From Bacteroidales bacterium (GTDB lineage Bacteria > Bacteroidota > Bacteroidia > Bacteroidales > UBA3663), in contig JAUNCV010000102.1 in assembly GCA_030526445.1 (NCBI GenBank), positions 1 to 7,595 of the forward strand: DNA of 7,595 bases, given 5' to 3'. A program made the translations under genes and the position numbers. The notes below the pieces were generated by a model. The model did no database searches and had not been told where the DNA came from. It saw only the letters and a program-made list of their open reading frames with translations. Shown here piece after piece: positions 1 through 6,318 of this stretch. Numbering within the stretch: the stretch's first letter is position 1; every line of letters starts with the position of its first letter.

Positions 1-644
1 ATCTTGATGTTCTCAACCGGACCAAAGACCGTGCCGAGCTTGTGGCCATAGTAGCTCATGAGCGAACAGCTGTCAATGAAGTCGGTCTTTCCCTCCTGCT
101 GTGAGCGCAAATGGGCATCGAGCAACTCGTCGAGGTAGAAACTCTGAGGCGCACGGGCAATGAGCGTGTTGGCGCGGGTCGGGATCTCGAGCGAACCATC
201 GGCCTGATTGACGATGACAGTCTCAGTGGCAGGCACACAGGTGATGCAACTGCCCACTTCGCGCACCTTGGCAATATTGTCGGTGATGGTCTCTTCGGTA
301 ATGAGCGGACGCACGCCATCGTGCACCAGCACAATAGCCTTTTCATTGCCCGCCGCCTCTTTAGCAGCCTGCAGACCCAGGAAGATGGACTCCTGACCGC
401 TCTTGCCACCAGGAATGATGCGCACCACCTTGGTAATCTCGAACTTGCGAATCATTTTTTCGAGGAAAGGAATCCACTCCTTGATGCACGACACCACGAT
501 GGCATCGATCTCCGGGTGATTGTCGAAAAGCTCGAGCGTATAGATAATGATGGGCTTGCCATTGAGCTCGAGGAACTGCTTGGGGCGAGACTTGGTGTGC
601 ATGCGCGAACCAGAGCCACCGGCAAAAATAACGGCTATATTCAT
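1..644 (-). CDS. TarI/IspD-like CTP:alditol-phosphate cytidylyltransferase, 3' end cut by window
   Basis: Predicted cytosolic cytidylyltransferase that joins CTP to a phosphorylated alditol (ribitol-5-phosphate type) or related phosphate, giving a CDP-activated donor and pyrophosphate. I translated 214 complete codons from the ATG at 644-642; family members run to about 230-240 residues, so only the C-terminal end is missing. Visible motifs are FAGGSGSRM (7-15) and PKQF (21-24) for the triphosphate, HDGVRP (108-113), RAPQSF (164-169), and KTDFIDSCSLM (186-196) near the C-terminus. The AGG start and the eight-residue spacing from Arg14 to Lys22 fit TarI-type enzymes better than the PAAG start and seven-residue spacing of true E. 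coli-type IspD. The usual GGxxRxxS reads GGKSGQES (79-86), so the family Arg is Gly83. It lies 15 bases downstream of the SDR gene and is last in the visible run. A housekeeping IspD of isoprenoid synthesis is less likely given the neighbours. The substrate is inferred, not shown. Confidence 0.9.
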   Translation of the reverse strand, partial: MNIAVIFAGGSGSRMHTKSRPKQFLELNGKPIIIYTLELFDNHPEIDAIVVSCIKEWIPFLEKMIRKFEITKVVRIIPGGKSGQESIFLGLQAAKEAAGNEKAIVLVHDGVRPLITEETITDNIAKVREVGSCITCVPATETVIVNQADGSLEIPTRANTLIARAPQSFYLDELLDAHLRSQQEGKTDFIDSCSLMSYYGHKLGTVFGPVENIK

Positions 645-659
645 GAGTATAAAGTTGTT

Positions 660-1625
660 TTATTGTTTTAGGCTATCAATAAGGTTTGAGAACATATCAC
701 GAAGAGGCACCTGTGCCCTCCAGCCAAGATGCTCAAGACGTGCGGTGGAGAGATTGAGGTGCGTGTCGGGCGGATAGGGTGCCAACGGATCAATCTCGAC
801 CCTTACCTGAATAGCGGGATTAAACTCTCGCTGCAGCATATGGGCCATGTCGATGATAGAGATATAACTGTCAGGATGCGCTGCATTGTAGGCTTCGCCC
901 TTTTCGCCCCTGAGCAGGATGTAGAGCAGGGCCGAAACAGCATCGGTGAGATAGAGATACTTGCGCGAAGAGCGACCCGAGGTCTTGAGCACAATGTCCT
1001 GACCCGACATCACGCTGCGGGCAAACTGAGCAAAGACACGATTGTCGGTAGCAGCGATGCCTGCACCAAAGGTCTGCACCAGACGGGCAATCTTGGCATC
1101 AACGCCATACTCGGCAGCATAGCTGTGACAAAGCGCCTCGGCCATGCGCTTGCCCATAGGGTAACTGCTGCGCACTGCCAGCGGATTGACATAGCCCTGA
1201 TAGGTTTCGTCAATCACCTCATCGGTCAAGACCTGACCATAGACCTCCATGCTCGAGACATAGACCATCGAGGCACCGGTATGGCGGGCATACTCCAGGA
1301 GTGCCTGCGTGGGCTGCACAATGGCATTCATCACCTCGACAGGATGCTGCACCATATCGGCCGAAGCGGTAGGGCAAGCCAGGTGCACAATGTAATCGGC
1401 ACGAAGGGTGGCATCATTGAGCCAGGCTTCGAGCTCCTGATGCGGCGGACAGTGCAGCACCAGGTTCAGCCCGTGAGCACTGTTGAGCTCGGCGAGGCAA
1501 CGCACCAGGGTACGGCCTATCAAGCCACGGGCACCGGTGATGAGGATATGTTTATGACGCAAGGCATCGGCCAAAGCAAACTGCTCAGCAAAAGCCTGCG
1601 CATCAAGTTCTGTTCTGGGTATCAT
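660..1625 (-). CDS. Extended-SDR NAD(P)-dependent epimerase/dehydratase/reductase-like protein
   Basis: Extended short-chain dehydrogenase/reductase of 321 residues acting on a nucleotide-linked or phosphorylated sugar in the cytosol. The Rossmann glycine motif GARGLIG is at residues 31-37, after a 25-residue leader that is longer than in many family members. VSSMEVYG (123-130) supplies the catalytic Ser region, and Tyr155 and Lys159 form the YxxxK pair within SSYPMGK. RKYLYLTDAVSALLYIL (221-237) matches the usual region after the substrate loop. Start is ATG at 1625-1623, 7 bases after the GT8 stop, and the TAA stop is 15 bases before the cytidylyltransferase start, so the two are almost surely co-expressed. 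That pairing suggests it helps make the alditol phosphate or CDP-alditol, in the place where TarJ-type alcohol dehydrogenases or short SDR reductases act in CDP-ribitol pathways. Pneumococcal capsule loci proposed to make CDP-arabinitol (Abp1/Abp2) have, from memory, a similar pair. A plain NDP-sugar 4-epimerase or 4,6-dehydratase remains possible. Base composition is GC-rich compared with the upstream glycosyltransferase genes. Confidence 0.9.
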   Translation of the reverse strand: MIPRTELDAQAFAEQFALADALRHKHILITGARGLIGRTLVRCLAELNSAHGLNLVLHCPPHQELEAWLNDATLRADYIVHLACPTASADMVQHPVEVMNAIVQPTQALLEYARHTGASMVYVSSMEVYGQVLTDEVIDETYQGYVNPLAVRSSYPMGKRMAEALCHSYAAEYGVDAKIARLVQTFGAGIAATDNRVFAQFARSVMSGQDIVLKTSGRSSRKYLYLTDAVSALLYILLRGEKGEAYNAAHPDSYISIIDMAHMLQREFNPAIQVRVEIDPLAPYPPDTHLNLSTARLEHLGWRAQVPLRDMFSNLIDSLKQ

Positions 1626-1632
1626 CGGGTTG

Positions 1633-2622
1633 TTATTTTTTTATCATTCGCTTCACCTTCTGAATCAGGCGTATGGTCTTGATATAGATAGGCAGCGTCT
1701 TGCGAACCAGCTCAAAGTCGGTCCAGTAAAGGTTGCGAAGATAGTCGTAGTGAATAGAATAATCGAACCAAACAGGACGCGGAACAAGCTGGCGGCCAGC
1801 CCAGGGAGAACGTTTATAACATTCTACCCAGCGGAGACAAACGGGGAGCTCAGGATTGAGCCAGGGCTTGGTGGTGGTGTAGTGCAGAATGGCGGGCTGC
1901 TCTTTGTGCTGACGCACATCGGCCATGCCCTCACCATCGATGGCCCAGAAGCGCTCTTCGCGCAGCAGGAACTCAACCTGCATGTTGTATGTTGAAGAAA
2001 TGCGGCAGATGCGCCCACAGCACATCACGTTAAGCACATCCTGATCAAGCAGCGGGAACTGGTGCTCACGGGCACAAGCCACGCACTTTTCGGTCATGCC
2101 CTCCTGGCGCCACTGTTTGAGGTCAATGAGCAGTATGCCTGTGTTGATATAGAAATGCTCCAAGCCGAGCGGCAAAGACTCACGCAACCAACCGGAATAG
2201 GAAGAGAAATCAATAGCACCGCCAATGGTGGCGCCCTGAGAGGCAAGGTCTGTATTCCACAAACCGAGCAAGGGTCCCTGGCAAAGAATGTCGCAATCAA
2301 GATAGAGTACCTTTTCGACCGAAGTGGGCAAAAGATCGGCCAAAAAGATGCGCGAAAATGATGTTGTTGTGACTCTTGACAAGGCACTTACCACAAATTC
2401 GCTGAGCTTCTCTTCGGTCATGGTATAAAAAAGACACTCCTTGCCATGCTTCTCTGCGATCTGGCGCAAGACATCATAGGCCTCGAGCGAAGCCTTCTCT
2501 CCCACCGTTGCCACCACATGGAAAGTAATGGGCACATCGGGGTGCTGTTCGCACACCGAAAGCATGGCCACTCCTGTGGGCATCAGATAATTCTTATCGG
2601 TACAAAAAGCGATGTGCATCAT
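1633..2622 (-). CDS. Glycosyltransferase family 8 (LgtC/general stress protein A-like)
   Basis: GT-A fold, retaining glycosyltransferase of 329 residues that probably adds galactose or glucose from a UDP-sugar to the growing repeat unit on the inner face of the cytoplasmic membrane. The N-terminus (HIAFCTDKNYLMPTGVAMLS, 3-22) is the typical GT8 nucleotide-binding strand. KVLYLDCDILCQG (104-116) carries the metal-binding DxD as Asp109-Cys-Asp111. FYINTGILLIDLKQWR (157-172) and LLDQDVLN (191-198) are conserved GT8 blocks, and His247 with Lys252-Pro-Trp254 forms the HxxxxKPW C-terminal metal/diphosphate motif. The last 20 or so residues (308-329) are rich in Lys, Arg and Ile, suggesting peripheral membrane attachment. 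Start is the first of two adjacent ATG codons (2622-2617); either could be used. The gap to the upstream GT2 is 32 bases and to the downstream SDR 7 bases. The family is certain; sugar donor and linkage cannot be read from the sequence. Confidence 0.95.
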   Translation of the reverse strand: MMHIAFCTDKNYLMPTGVAMLSVCEQHPDVPITFHVVATVGEKASLEAYDVLRQIAEKHGKECLFYTMTEEKLSEFVVSALSRVTTTSFSRIFLADLLPTSVEKVLYLDCDILCQGPLLGLWNTDLASQGATIGGAIDFSSYSGWLRESLPLGLEHFYINTGILLIDLKQWRQEGMTEKCVACAREHQFPLLDQDVLNVMCCGRICRISSTYNMQVEFLLREERFWAIDGEGMADVRQHKEQPAILHYTTTKPWLNPELPVCLRWVECYKRSPWAGRQLVPRPVWFDYSIHYDYLRNLYWTDFELVRKTLPIYIKTIRLIQKVKRMIKK

Positions 2623-2654
2623 AGATTCAGAAAGAATATTAATGAGAAGAATGG

Positions 2655-3608
2655 TTATTTAGAAAAAGATCTCTTGAGAGCGCCTAACTTCACTCTCATA
2701 TAAGAGAAAAGAGCCTTCAGGATATTGGTTTCATAGGTTTCGAAGCCTGCACCCACCAAATCGCGGTAGAAGAGAGCCCAGCCATAACGGTGCCATTCGT
2801 AGAGGAGATATCTGAAGAACTGAATTTTCGAAATCCAGCGCATTCTGATCAGACAAGCCTTTGACACCTCCTGCTCAACAAGAGAATAGCCGTGAGCATG
2901 AAGAATATCCAAAGCCTGGAACATACAGCTCAATGCCTGTTTCACCTCCTTCATGCTTCGCTTTGAGCCTAAAATAGAGGCATCATCGCGAACATAGCTA
3001 TATACCAATGGCGGATAAACGCCCACCTTGCTGGTGGCAAGCAGCAGGTTGATGCTATAGAGCACATCCTCGCATAGGATGCAGGGAGCAAAGCGAACCT
3101 CGGAATGCTGCATCAGCAAGTCGCGGCGCACCATTTTACGCCAGGCCTCGAAACGATGCTGAATCAGATAATCACGATTTCGTAACGGCTGAATTTCGGT
3201 TCCCTGATAGCCATAGCTATCGTCAACGATCTTGCCATCGGTATAAAAGGTTTTGGTGCCCCAATAGACAAGGTCATAATCGGTTGTAGCGGCACTATCT
3301 AAAACACGATTCAACTCTTCGGTAAAGAAGATATCATCAACATCGGCAAAAATGATCCACTCACCCTGTGCCAAGCCGATAAGATGGTTTCGGCACTCGC
3401 CCAATGAGATTCTGCTTGGATGCAATATGACACGAGTACGCTCCCCCTCTAAGCTGGCGTATATTGACTGGCCGTTAGAGGAGTTATTACTTGCGTTGTC
3501 AAGGAGGAGGATCTCAATGTCATCGCGCTGTGGAATACTATCCAGCATGCGCTTAATCAATGAGACATCCAGGTTCCAGCAACAGAGAAGGAAAGAGTAC
3601 TTAATCAT
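2655..3608 (-). CDS. Glycosyltransferase family 2, divergent N-terminus
   Basis: Inverting GT-A glycosyltransferase of 317 residues, predicted to add one sugar of the repeat unit at the cytoplasmic membrane. The first strand reads SFLLCCWN (5-12) where most GT2 enzymes have a PVYN-type motif; LLLDNASNN (34-42) follows as the second nucleotide-binding strand. GECRNHLIGLAQGEWIIFAD (70-89) and FADVDD (87-92) are the classical region leading into the metal-binding Asp cluster. CILCEDVLYSINLL (176-189) has Glu180-Asp181 in the position of the usual catalytic ED pair. No transmembrane segment is evident, but residues 298-317 are basic with hydrophobic spacing (KAL, RVKLGALKR). Start is ATG at 3608-3606, 29 bases after the LicD stop. 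Base composition is AT-richer than the cytidylyltransferase and SDR genes; 3481-3540 is 27/60 GC by hand count. Donor and acceptor are unknown. Confidence 0.92.
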   Translation of the reverse strand: MIKYSFLLCCWNLDVSLIKRMLDSIPQRDDIEILLLDNASNNSSNGQSIYASLEGERTRVILHPSRISLGECRNHLIGLAQGEWIIFADVDDIFFTEELNRVLDSAATTDYDLVYWGTKTFYTDGKIVDDSYGYQGTEIQPLRNRDYLIQHRFEAWRKMVRRDLLMQHSEVRFAPCILCEDVLYSINLLLATSKVGVYPPLVYSYVRDDASILGSKRSMKEVKQALSCMFQALDILHAHGYSLVEQEVSKACLIRMRWISKIQFFRYLLYEWHRYGWALFYRDLVGAGFETYETNILKALFSYMRVKLGALKRSFSK

Positions 3609-3637
3609 GCATCAAGAAGATAATCACTGAACAAAAA

Positions 3638-4465
3638 TTATTCCTGAATCAAGTATGAATTGCCATCGTTTGAATGGCGCTTGCGCTTCTCGGGTGGTGG
3701 TGGGGTCATATAGTCGCCATAGAGGCCCGAGAGGTATTCGTGCCACATTTTAGGCACTGGAATGGTGCGTGTGCCAAATGGCAGTCGGGGCAGTTCGCCC
3801 AATATAGACGAGGCTGGCTGCACTTCGCCCTTGCCATAGATGCCATTGACAAAGCAGGCATAGAACTTACACTCTTTGACCTGATGGCGTGTGGCAATAG
3901 CATAGACCTGCTTAACGCTTTCTATGGTGCGATAACGCATTCTGTAACGCAACACGCGCAAACTTCTGCGCCACTGCTTCAGCGACAATGGTTCGTTGTA
4001 TCGCCACCAGATTAGGCCCTGGATAGAGGCTCGCATCTGCTCGAAATAGCCTACAGCCTCTTCCTTATTCTCACCGGGGCAGCCATCCTGTGGCAAAATA
4101 TCGATATTGACCGGTATGCCCTCTGAGGGAATGTTACGACTCACCTCGCACTGTAGGGTGCCCGTCTTTCCAATCTTGGCAAAAGGGAGAGAATAGCCGG
4201 GCGTATCGTCAATGCTGAGCAGACAGAAACCCTCGGGAGTATGGGCACGGAACAACAGCAAGAAACGCTCGTACTCACTGCGCTCCATGCCAAGGTCGAT
4301 ATCATCGTCCCAAGGAATGATGCCCTGATGACGCACAGCACCGAGCAAGCTGCCACCTACCAAGAAGTAGTGCAGATTATGCTCGCGGCAGAAGTCATCG
4401 ATCATATAAAGGATATCGTAGAGTATCTGCTGATGCTCTTCGAGGGTCAATGTCTTACGTTTCAT
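3638..4465 (-). CDS. LicD-family phosphotransferase (phospho-alditol or phosphocholine transferase)
   Basis: LicD-family enzyme of 275 residues, a typical full length. The family moves a phosphorylated alcohol from a CDP-activated donor onto a sugar: phosphocholine in Haemophilus and pneumococcal LicD proteins, ribitol-5-phosphate in the related human FKTN and FKRP. The hallmark block is at 37-60: GGSLLGAVRHQG followed by IPWDDDIDLGM, with metal-binding acidic residues at Asp53-Asp55 and Asp57. NIDILPQDG (120-128) is the second conserved block, and LSGLYGDYMTPPPPEKRKRH (245-264) is the usual C-terminal signature. The start overlaps the stop of the upstream GT2 (ATGA, 4465-4462), indicating coupled translation. 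With a CDP-alditol-type cytidylyltransferase in the same run and no choline kinase or choline transporter visible, transfer of an alditol phosphate is favoured over phosphocholine. That is inference from context; family membership is firm. Confidence 0.95.
   Translation of the reverse strand: MKRKTLTLEEHQQILYDILYMIDDFCREHNLHYFLVGGSLLGAVRHQGIIPWDDDIDLGMERSEYERFLLLFRAHTPEGFCLLSIDDTPGYSLPFAKIGKTGTLQCEVSRNIPSEGIPVNIDILPQDGCPGENKEEAVGYFEQMRASIQGLIWWRYNEPLSLKQWRRSLRVLRYRMRYRTIESVKQVYAIATRHQVKECKFYACFVNGIYGKGEVQPASSILGELPRLPFGTRTIPVPKMWHEYLSGLYGDYMTPPPPEKRKRHSNDGNSYLIQE
4462..4465 (-). other. ATGA stop/start overlap coupling GT2 to LicD
   Basis: On the minus strand the four bases at 4465-4462 read ATGA. 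The LicD start codon is 4465-4463 and the stop of the upstream GT2 is 4464-4462. This arrangement normally means the same ribosomes terminate and restart, tying LicD output to that of the GT2. It is the only overlapping junction in the run if the DUF6625-like gene starts at 6286. Confidence 0.85.
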
Positions 4466-5316
4466 TGTTTATTTTGTTGTGGAGTTGGATAAAAGCGCTC
4501 TACCAAATGCAGTAAAGCAATGACAAGATGAATCACCCTTCGGTTGAATCGGCGCAGAGGCAACAAGCGGCGCAACTCAACAATATCTGGACAATAGATA
4601 TCTACTGCCGTATTGTCCATCAGATAGATGCAGTCTTGCTGCAAGCACGCTGGCATCACCTCTTTGATAAGTCTGACTTTCTCTGCTCTTTTCAATTCCA
4701 GCTGAGCAGAGCTGATGCCCGTTGCCTCAAAACAGCATATCGGAATATCAATCATCTCAAATTGACAGTTTTTAAGCAAACATTCTATCAAGTGTTTCGA
4801 ATCGGACATGATTTTATAACTCTCATCATAGCTCTCCTCGCTGAGAAGTTCGCGCTTGATGAAGCATCGCTGATGATTAAAGCCAAAGCCAAGTATATAG
4901 GAGATATTCACCTGATCAGGAGCAGCGATGAAAACACGACCATTGGCATCGTATCTGTAATGTGATCCATACACCACATCGGCCTCATACTCCTTCCCTT
5001 CAAAAACCCGCTGCAGGGTATCGGGCTCACAGAAGTAGTCGCCCGCATTCATGAAGTTAAGATACTGGCCCTGAGCATGGGCAATGCCTTTATTCATGGC
5101 GTTATACACGCCTTTATCCTTCTCACTGCACCACCAAGTGATATTCGAGTCTGGAAGAGCGGCGGTCTCTTCGATGAGTTCGCGACTGCCATCGGTGCTG
5201 CCGCCATCGACAATGATCCACTCGAACTGGCGCCACGTCTGTGACAGGATGCTATTGATGGTGCGACGCAGGCCTTCAATATTATTATAGTTAATAGTAA
5301 TAATAGAGAGTTGCAT
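4462..5316 (-). CDS. Glycosyltransferase family 2, NAGD-type (WcaA-like)
   Basis: GT2 enzyme of 284 residues with a textbook N-terminus: SIITINYNN (4-12), TINSILSQTW (19-28) and EWIIVDGGSTDGS (32-44). SEKDKGVYNAMNKGIAHAQG (64-83) then YLNFMNAGD (85-93) are conserved; the metal site reads Asn90-Ala-Gly-Asp93 instead of a full DxD, as is usual in the colanic-acid WcaA-like subgroup. FNHQRCFIKR (146-155) and KIMSDSKHLIE (168-178) match the acceptor-side blocks of that subgroup. The C-terminus has three Arg pairs at 249-260 followed by a hydrophobic stretch (261-272), likely a membrane-docking helix. Start is ATG at 5316-5314, 13 bases after the DUF6625-like stop; AAGAG lies immediately against the ATG, too close to be a normal Shine-Dalgarno. 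The TGA stop overlaps the LicD ATG. Part of the gene is clearly AT-rich (4741-4800 is 19/60 GC). The sugar it transfers is not known. Confidence 0.94.
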   Translation of the reverse strand: MQLSIITINYNNIEGLRRTINSILSQTWRQFEWIIVDGGSTDGSRELIEETAALPDSNITWWCSEKDKGVYNAMNKGIAHAQGQYLNFMNAGDYFCEPDTLQRVFEGKEYEADVVYGSHYRYDANGRVFIAAPDQVNISYILGFGFNHQRCFIKRELLSEESYDESYKIMSDSKHLIECLLKNCQFEMIDIPICCFEATGISSAQLELKRAEKVRLIKEVMPACLQQDCIYLMDNTAVDIYCPDIVELRRLLPLRRFNRRVIHLVIALLHLVERFYPTPQQNKQ

Positions 5317-5329
5317 CTCTTAATTGCTG

Positions 5330-6286
5330 TTATTTACTTATGCGATTTATGATTCGTTGGATAAAATGACCGAGGAAGCGCTTACGGCCATGGAGACGTA
5401 TGCGACAAAGGGTCCAGGGTTTCCACGCTGCAAAGCGATTAGGGTAGATGATAAAACGCTCGCGGTCGTAGGTGCATACCTGCATCTGACGCTTGGAGAT
5501 GTGCAGATAGGAGATCTCTTCGCGAACAATCTGCTTTTCGTGCAGATAATGGCGATACAGATGACCTTGCTCAAAACTATAGACCAGATGATTGCTCTTC
5601 TCGGGGAAGTTGATGCAAAGGAAATGGTTGAAGCGCCAAGGCGGCATGATGTTATCGAAATCTACGGCACCATATTGGGCAACACCGAGATGAGAGAGCA
5701 AGGGTTCGAGACCTCCCTCTTCGTCATAATAATGGCTCATGGGCGAAGAGAAACACTCCTGCCATGTGGCCACTTGCTTGCCCTCCATATTGTTGCGGCA
5801 AGGGGTGCCTGCCACTTCGTTGACCAATTCGTAGATATGATGCCAGGGAGCCTCGTTGCGGATAAAAGAAAGGTGTCCGCAAGGGAAGATTCTGACCCAT
5901 TGGTTGTCAGCATTCTCAGGAATGAACTTACAGATATCGCCCCAGATGGTGTCAATGTCATAGAAGCCCCAATAGGCATAACCCTCGAAAAGATGAGAGA
6001 AGATATGACCATAGGCTGTCTTGAAGTCGCAAAGCTTGTAGGGACGGTCAACACTGACCTTGAGCTCTGGGAATTTCTGCTGAACAAGCGTCCTAACCTC
6101 TTCGAACGACATCATAACGACGTGCACATTCTCAGGCACATCATACCCCTCGGTGGAGATATCGGTCACCAAGAAGAATGTAATTGCCTGGTTGTAGCGA
6201 CACGAGTTGAGCCACAACTGGAAATAGCTGGGCCACTGCCCGAAGTAGCAGCAGAGGGCAGAATATTGGGTGTTTGAACTATTCAT
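5330..6286 (-). CDS. DUF6625-like protein, probable GT-A type glycosyltransferase
   Basis: Protein of 318 residues that I place, from memory of its motifs, in the DUF6625 group found in Bacteroidota and Firmicutes polysaccharide loci. Its biochemistry is not established as far as I know. The N-terminus CYFGQWPSYFQLWLNSC (13-29) resembles a GT-A first strand and helix. RPYKLCDFKTAYG (81-93) and YWGFYDIDTIWGD (105-117) follow, with Asp110-Ile-Asp112 placed like a DxD metal site. ISYLHISKRQMQ (258-269) looks like a C-terminal His-containing site comparable to the closing motif of GT8 or GT32 enzymes. The tail (295-318) is basic with hydrophobic residues. I chose ATG 6286-6284, which starts just before the conserved block and leaves a 32-base gap to the ATPase gene; an in-frame ATG at 6358 would add 24 residues of unconserved appearance and overlap the ATPase gene by 40 bases. 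A sugar transferase role is inferred from the DxD and the neighbours. Confidence 0.82.
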   Translation of the reverse strand: MNSSNTQYSALCCYFGQWPSYFQLWLNSCRYNQAITFFLVTDISTEGYDVPENVHVVMMSFEEVRTLVQQKFPELKVSVDRPYKLCDFKTAYGHIFSHLFEGYAYWGFYDIDTIWGDICKFIPENADNQWVRIFPCGHLSFIRNEAPWHHIYELVNEVAGTPCRNNMEGKQVATWQECFSSPMSHYYDEEGGLEPLLSHLGVAQYGAVDFDNIMPPWRFNHFLCINFPEKSNHLVYSFEQGHLYRHYLHEKQIVREEISYLHISKRQMQVCTYDRERFIIYPNRFAAWKPWTLCRIRLHGRKRFLGHFIQRIINRISK

Positions 6287-6318
6287 TGGAGAACAAGGTT
6301 TAATCTTGAGAAACGGTT

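Larger units (their letters stand above)
1..6286 (-). other. Probable polysaccharide biosynthesis operon, seven genes, incomplete at the 3' side
   Basis: Seven same-strand genes from the DUF6625-like protein to the cytidylyltransferase are separated by 13, -4, 29, 32, 7 and 15 bases. None of the gaps has a GC-rich stem with a T-run on the minus strand, and I did not find the Bacteroides -7 motif (TAnnTTTG) in the gaps or by eye in roughly 300 bases upstream of 6286. The promoter must therefore lie inside or before the ATPase gene or be unrecognisable. No membrane-protein gene (flippase, polymerase) is in the window, so the operon continues beyond position 1 or other parts lie elsewhere. Confidence 0.75.

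Noticed and set aside
1..644. Housekeeping ispD of the MEP isoprenoid pathway
   Set aside because: The spacing and AGG start of the N-terminal motif, the altered GGxxRxxS site and the position in a glycan locus point to the TarI-like branch. A phylogeny would be decisive.
729..1682. Long plus-strand open frame opposite the SDR gene (317 codons)
   Set aside because: The minus strand here encodes a complete SDR with glycine motif and YxxxK in the right order. The plus-strand translation shows no recognisable domain and crosses the SDR/GT8 boundary. It is a shadow of GC-rich coding sequence.
3638..4465. LicD as a phosphocholine transferase
   Set aside because: Not excluded, but no choline kinase, choline transporter or LicC-like gene is visible, while a CDP-alditol-type cytidylyltransferase is. 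The alditol-phosphate reading is preferred.
5324..6277. Long plus-strand open frame opposite the DUF6625-like gene (317 codons)
   Set aside because: The minus strand carries family-like motifs in order and fits the run of same-strand genes. The plus-strand product shows no domain and would be the only plus-strand gene in the window.
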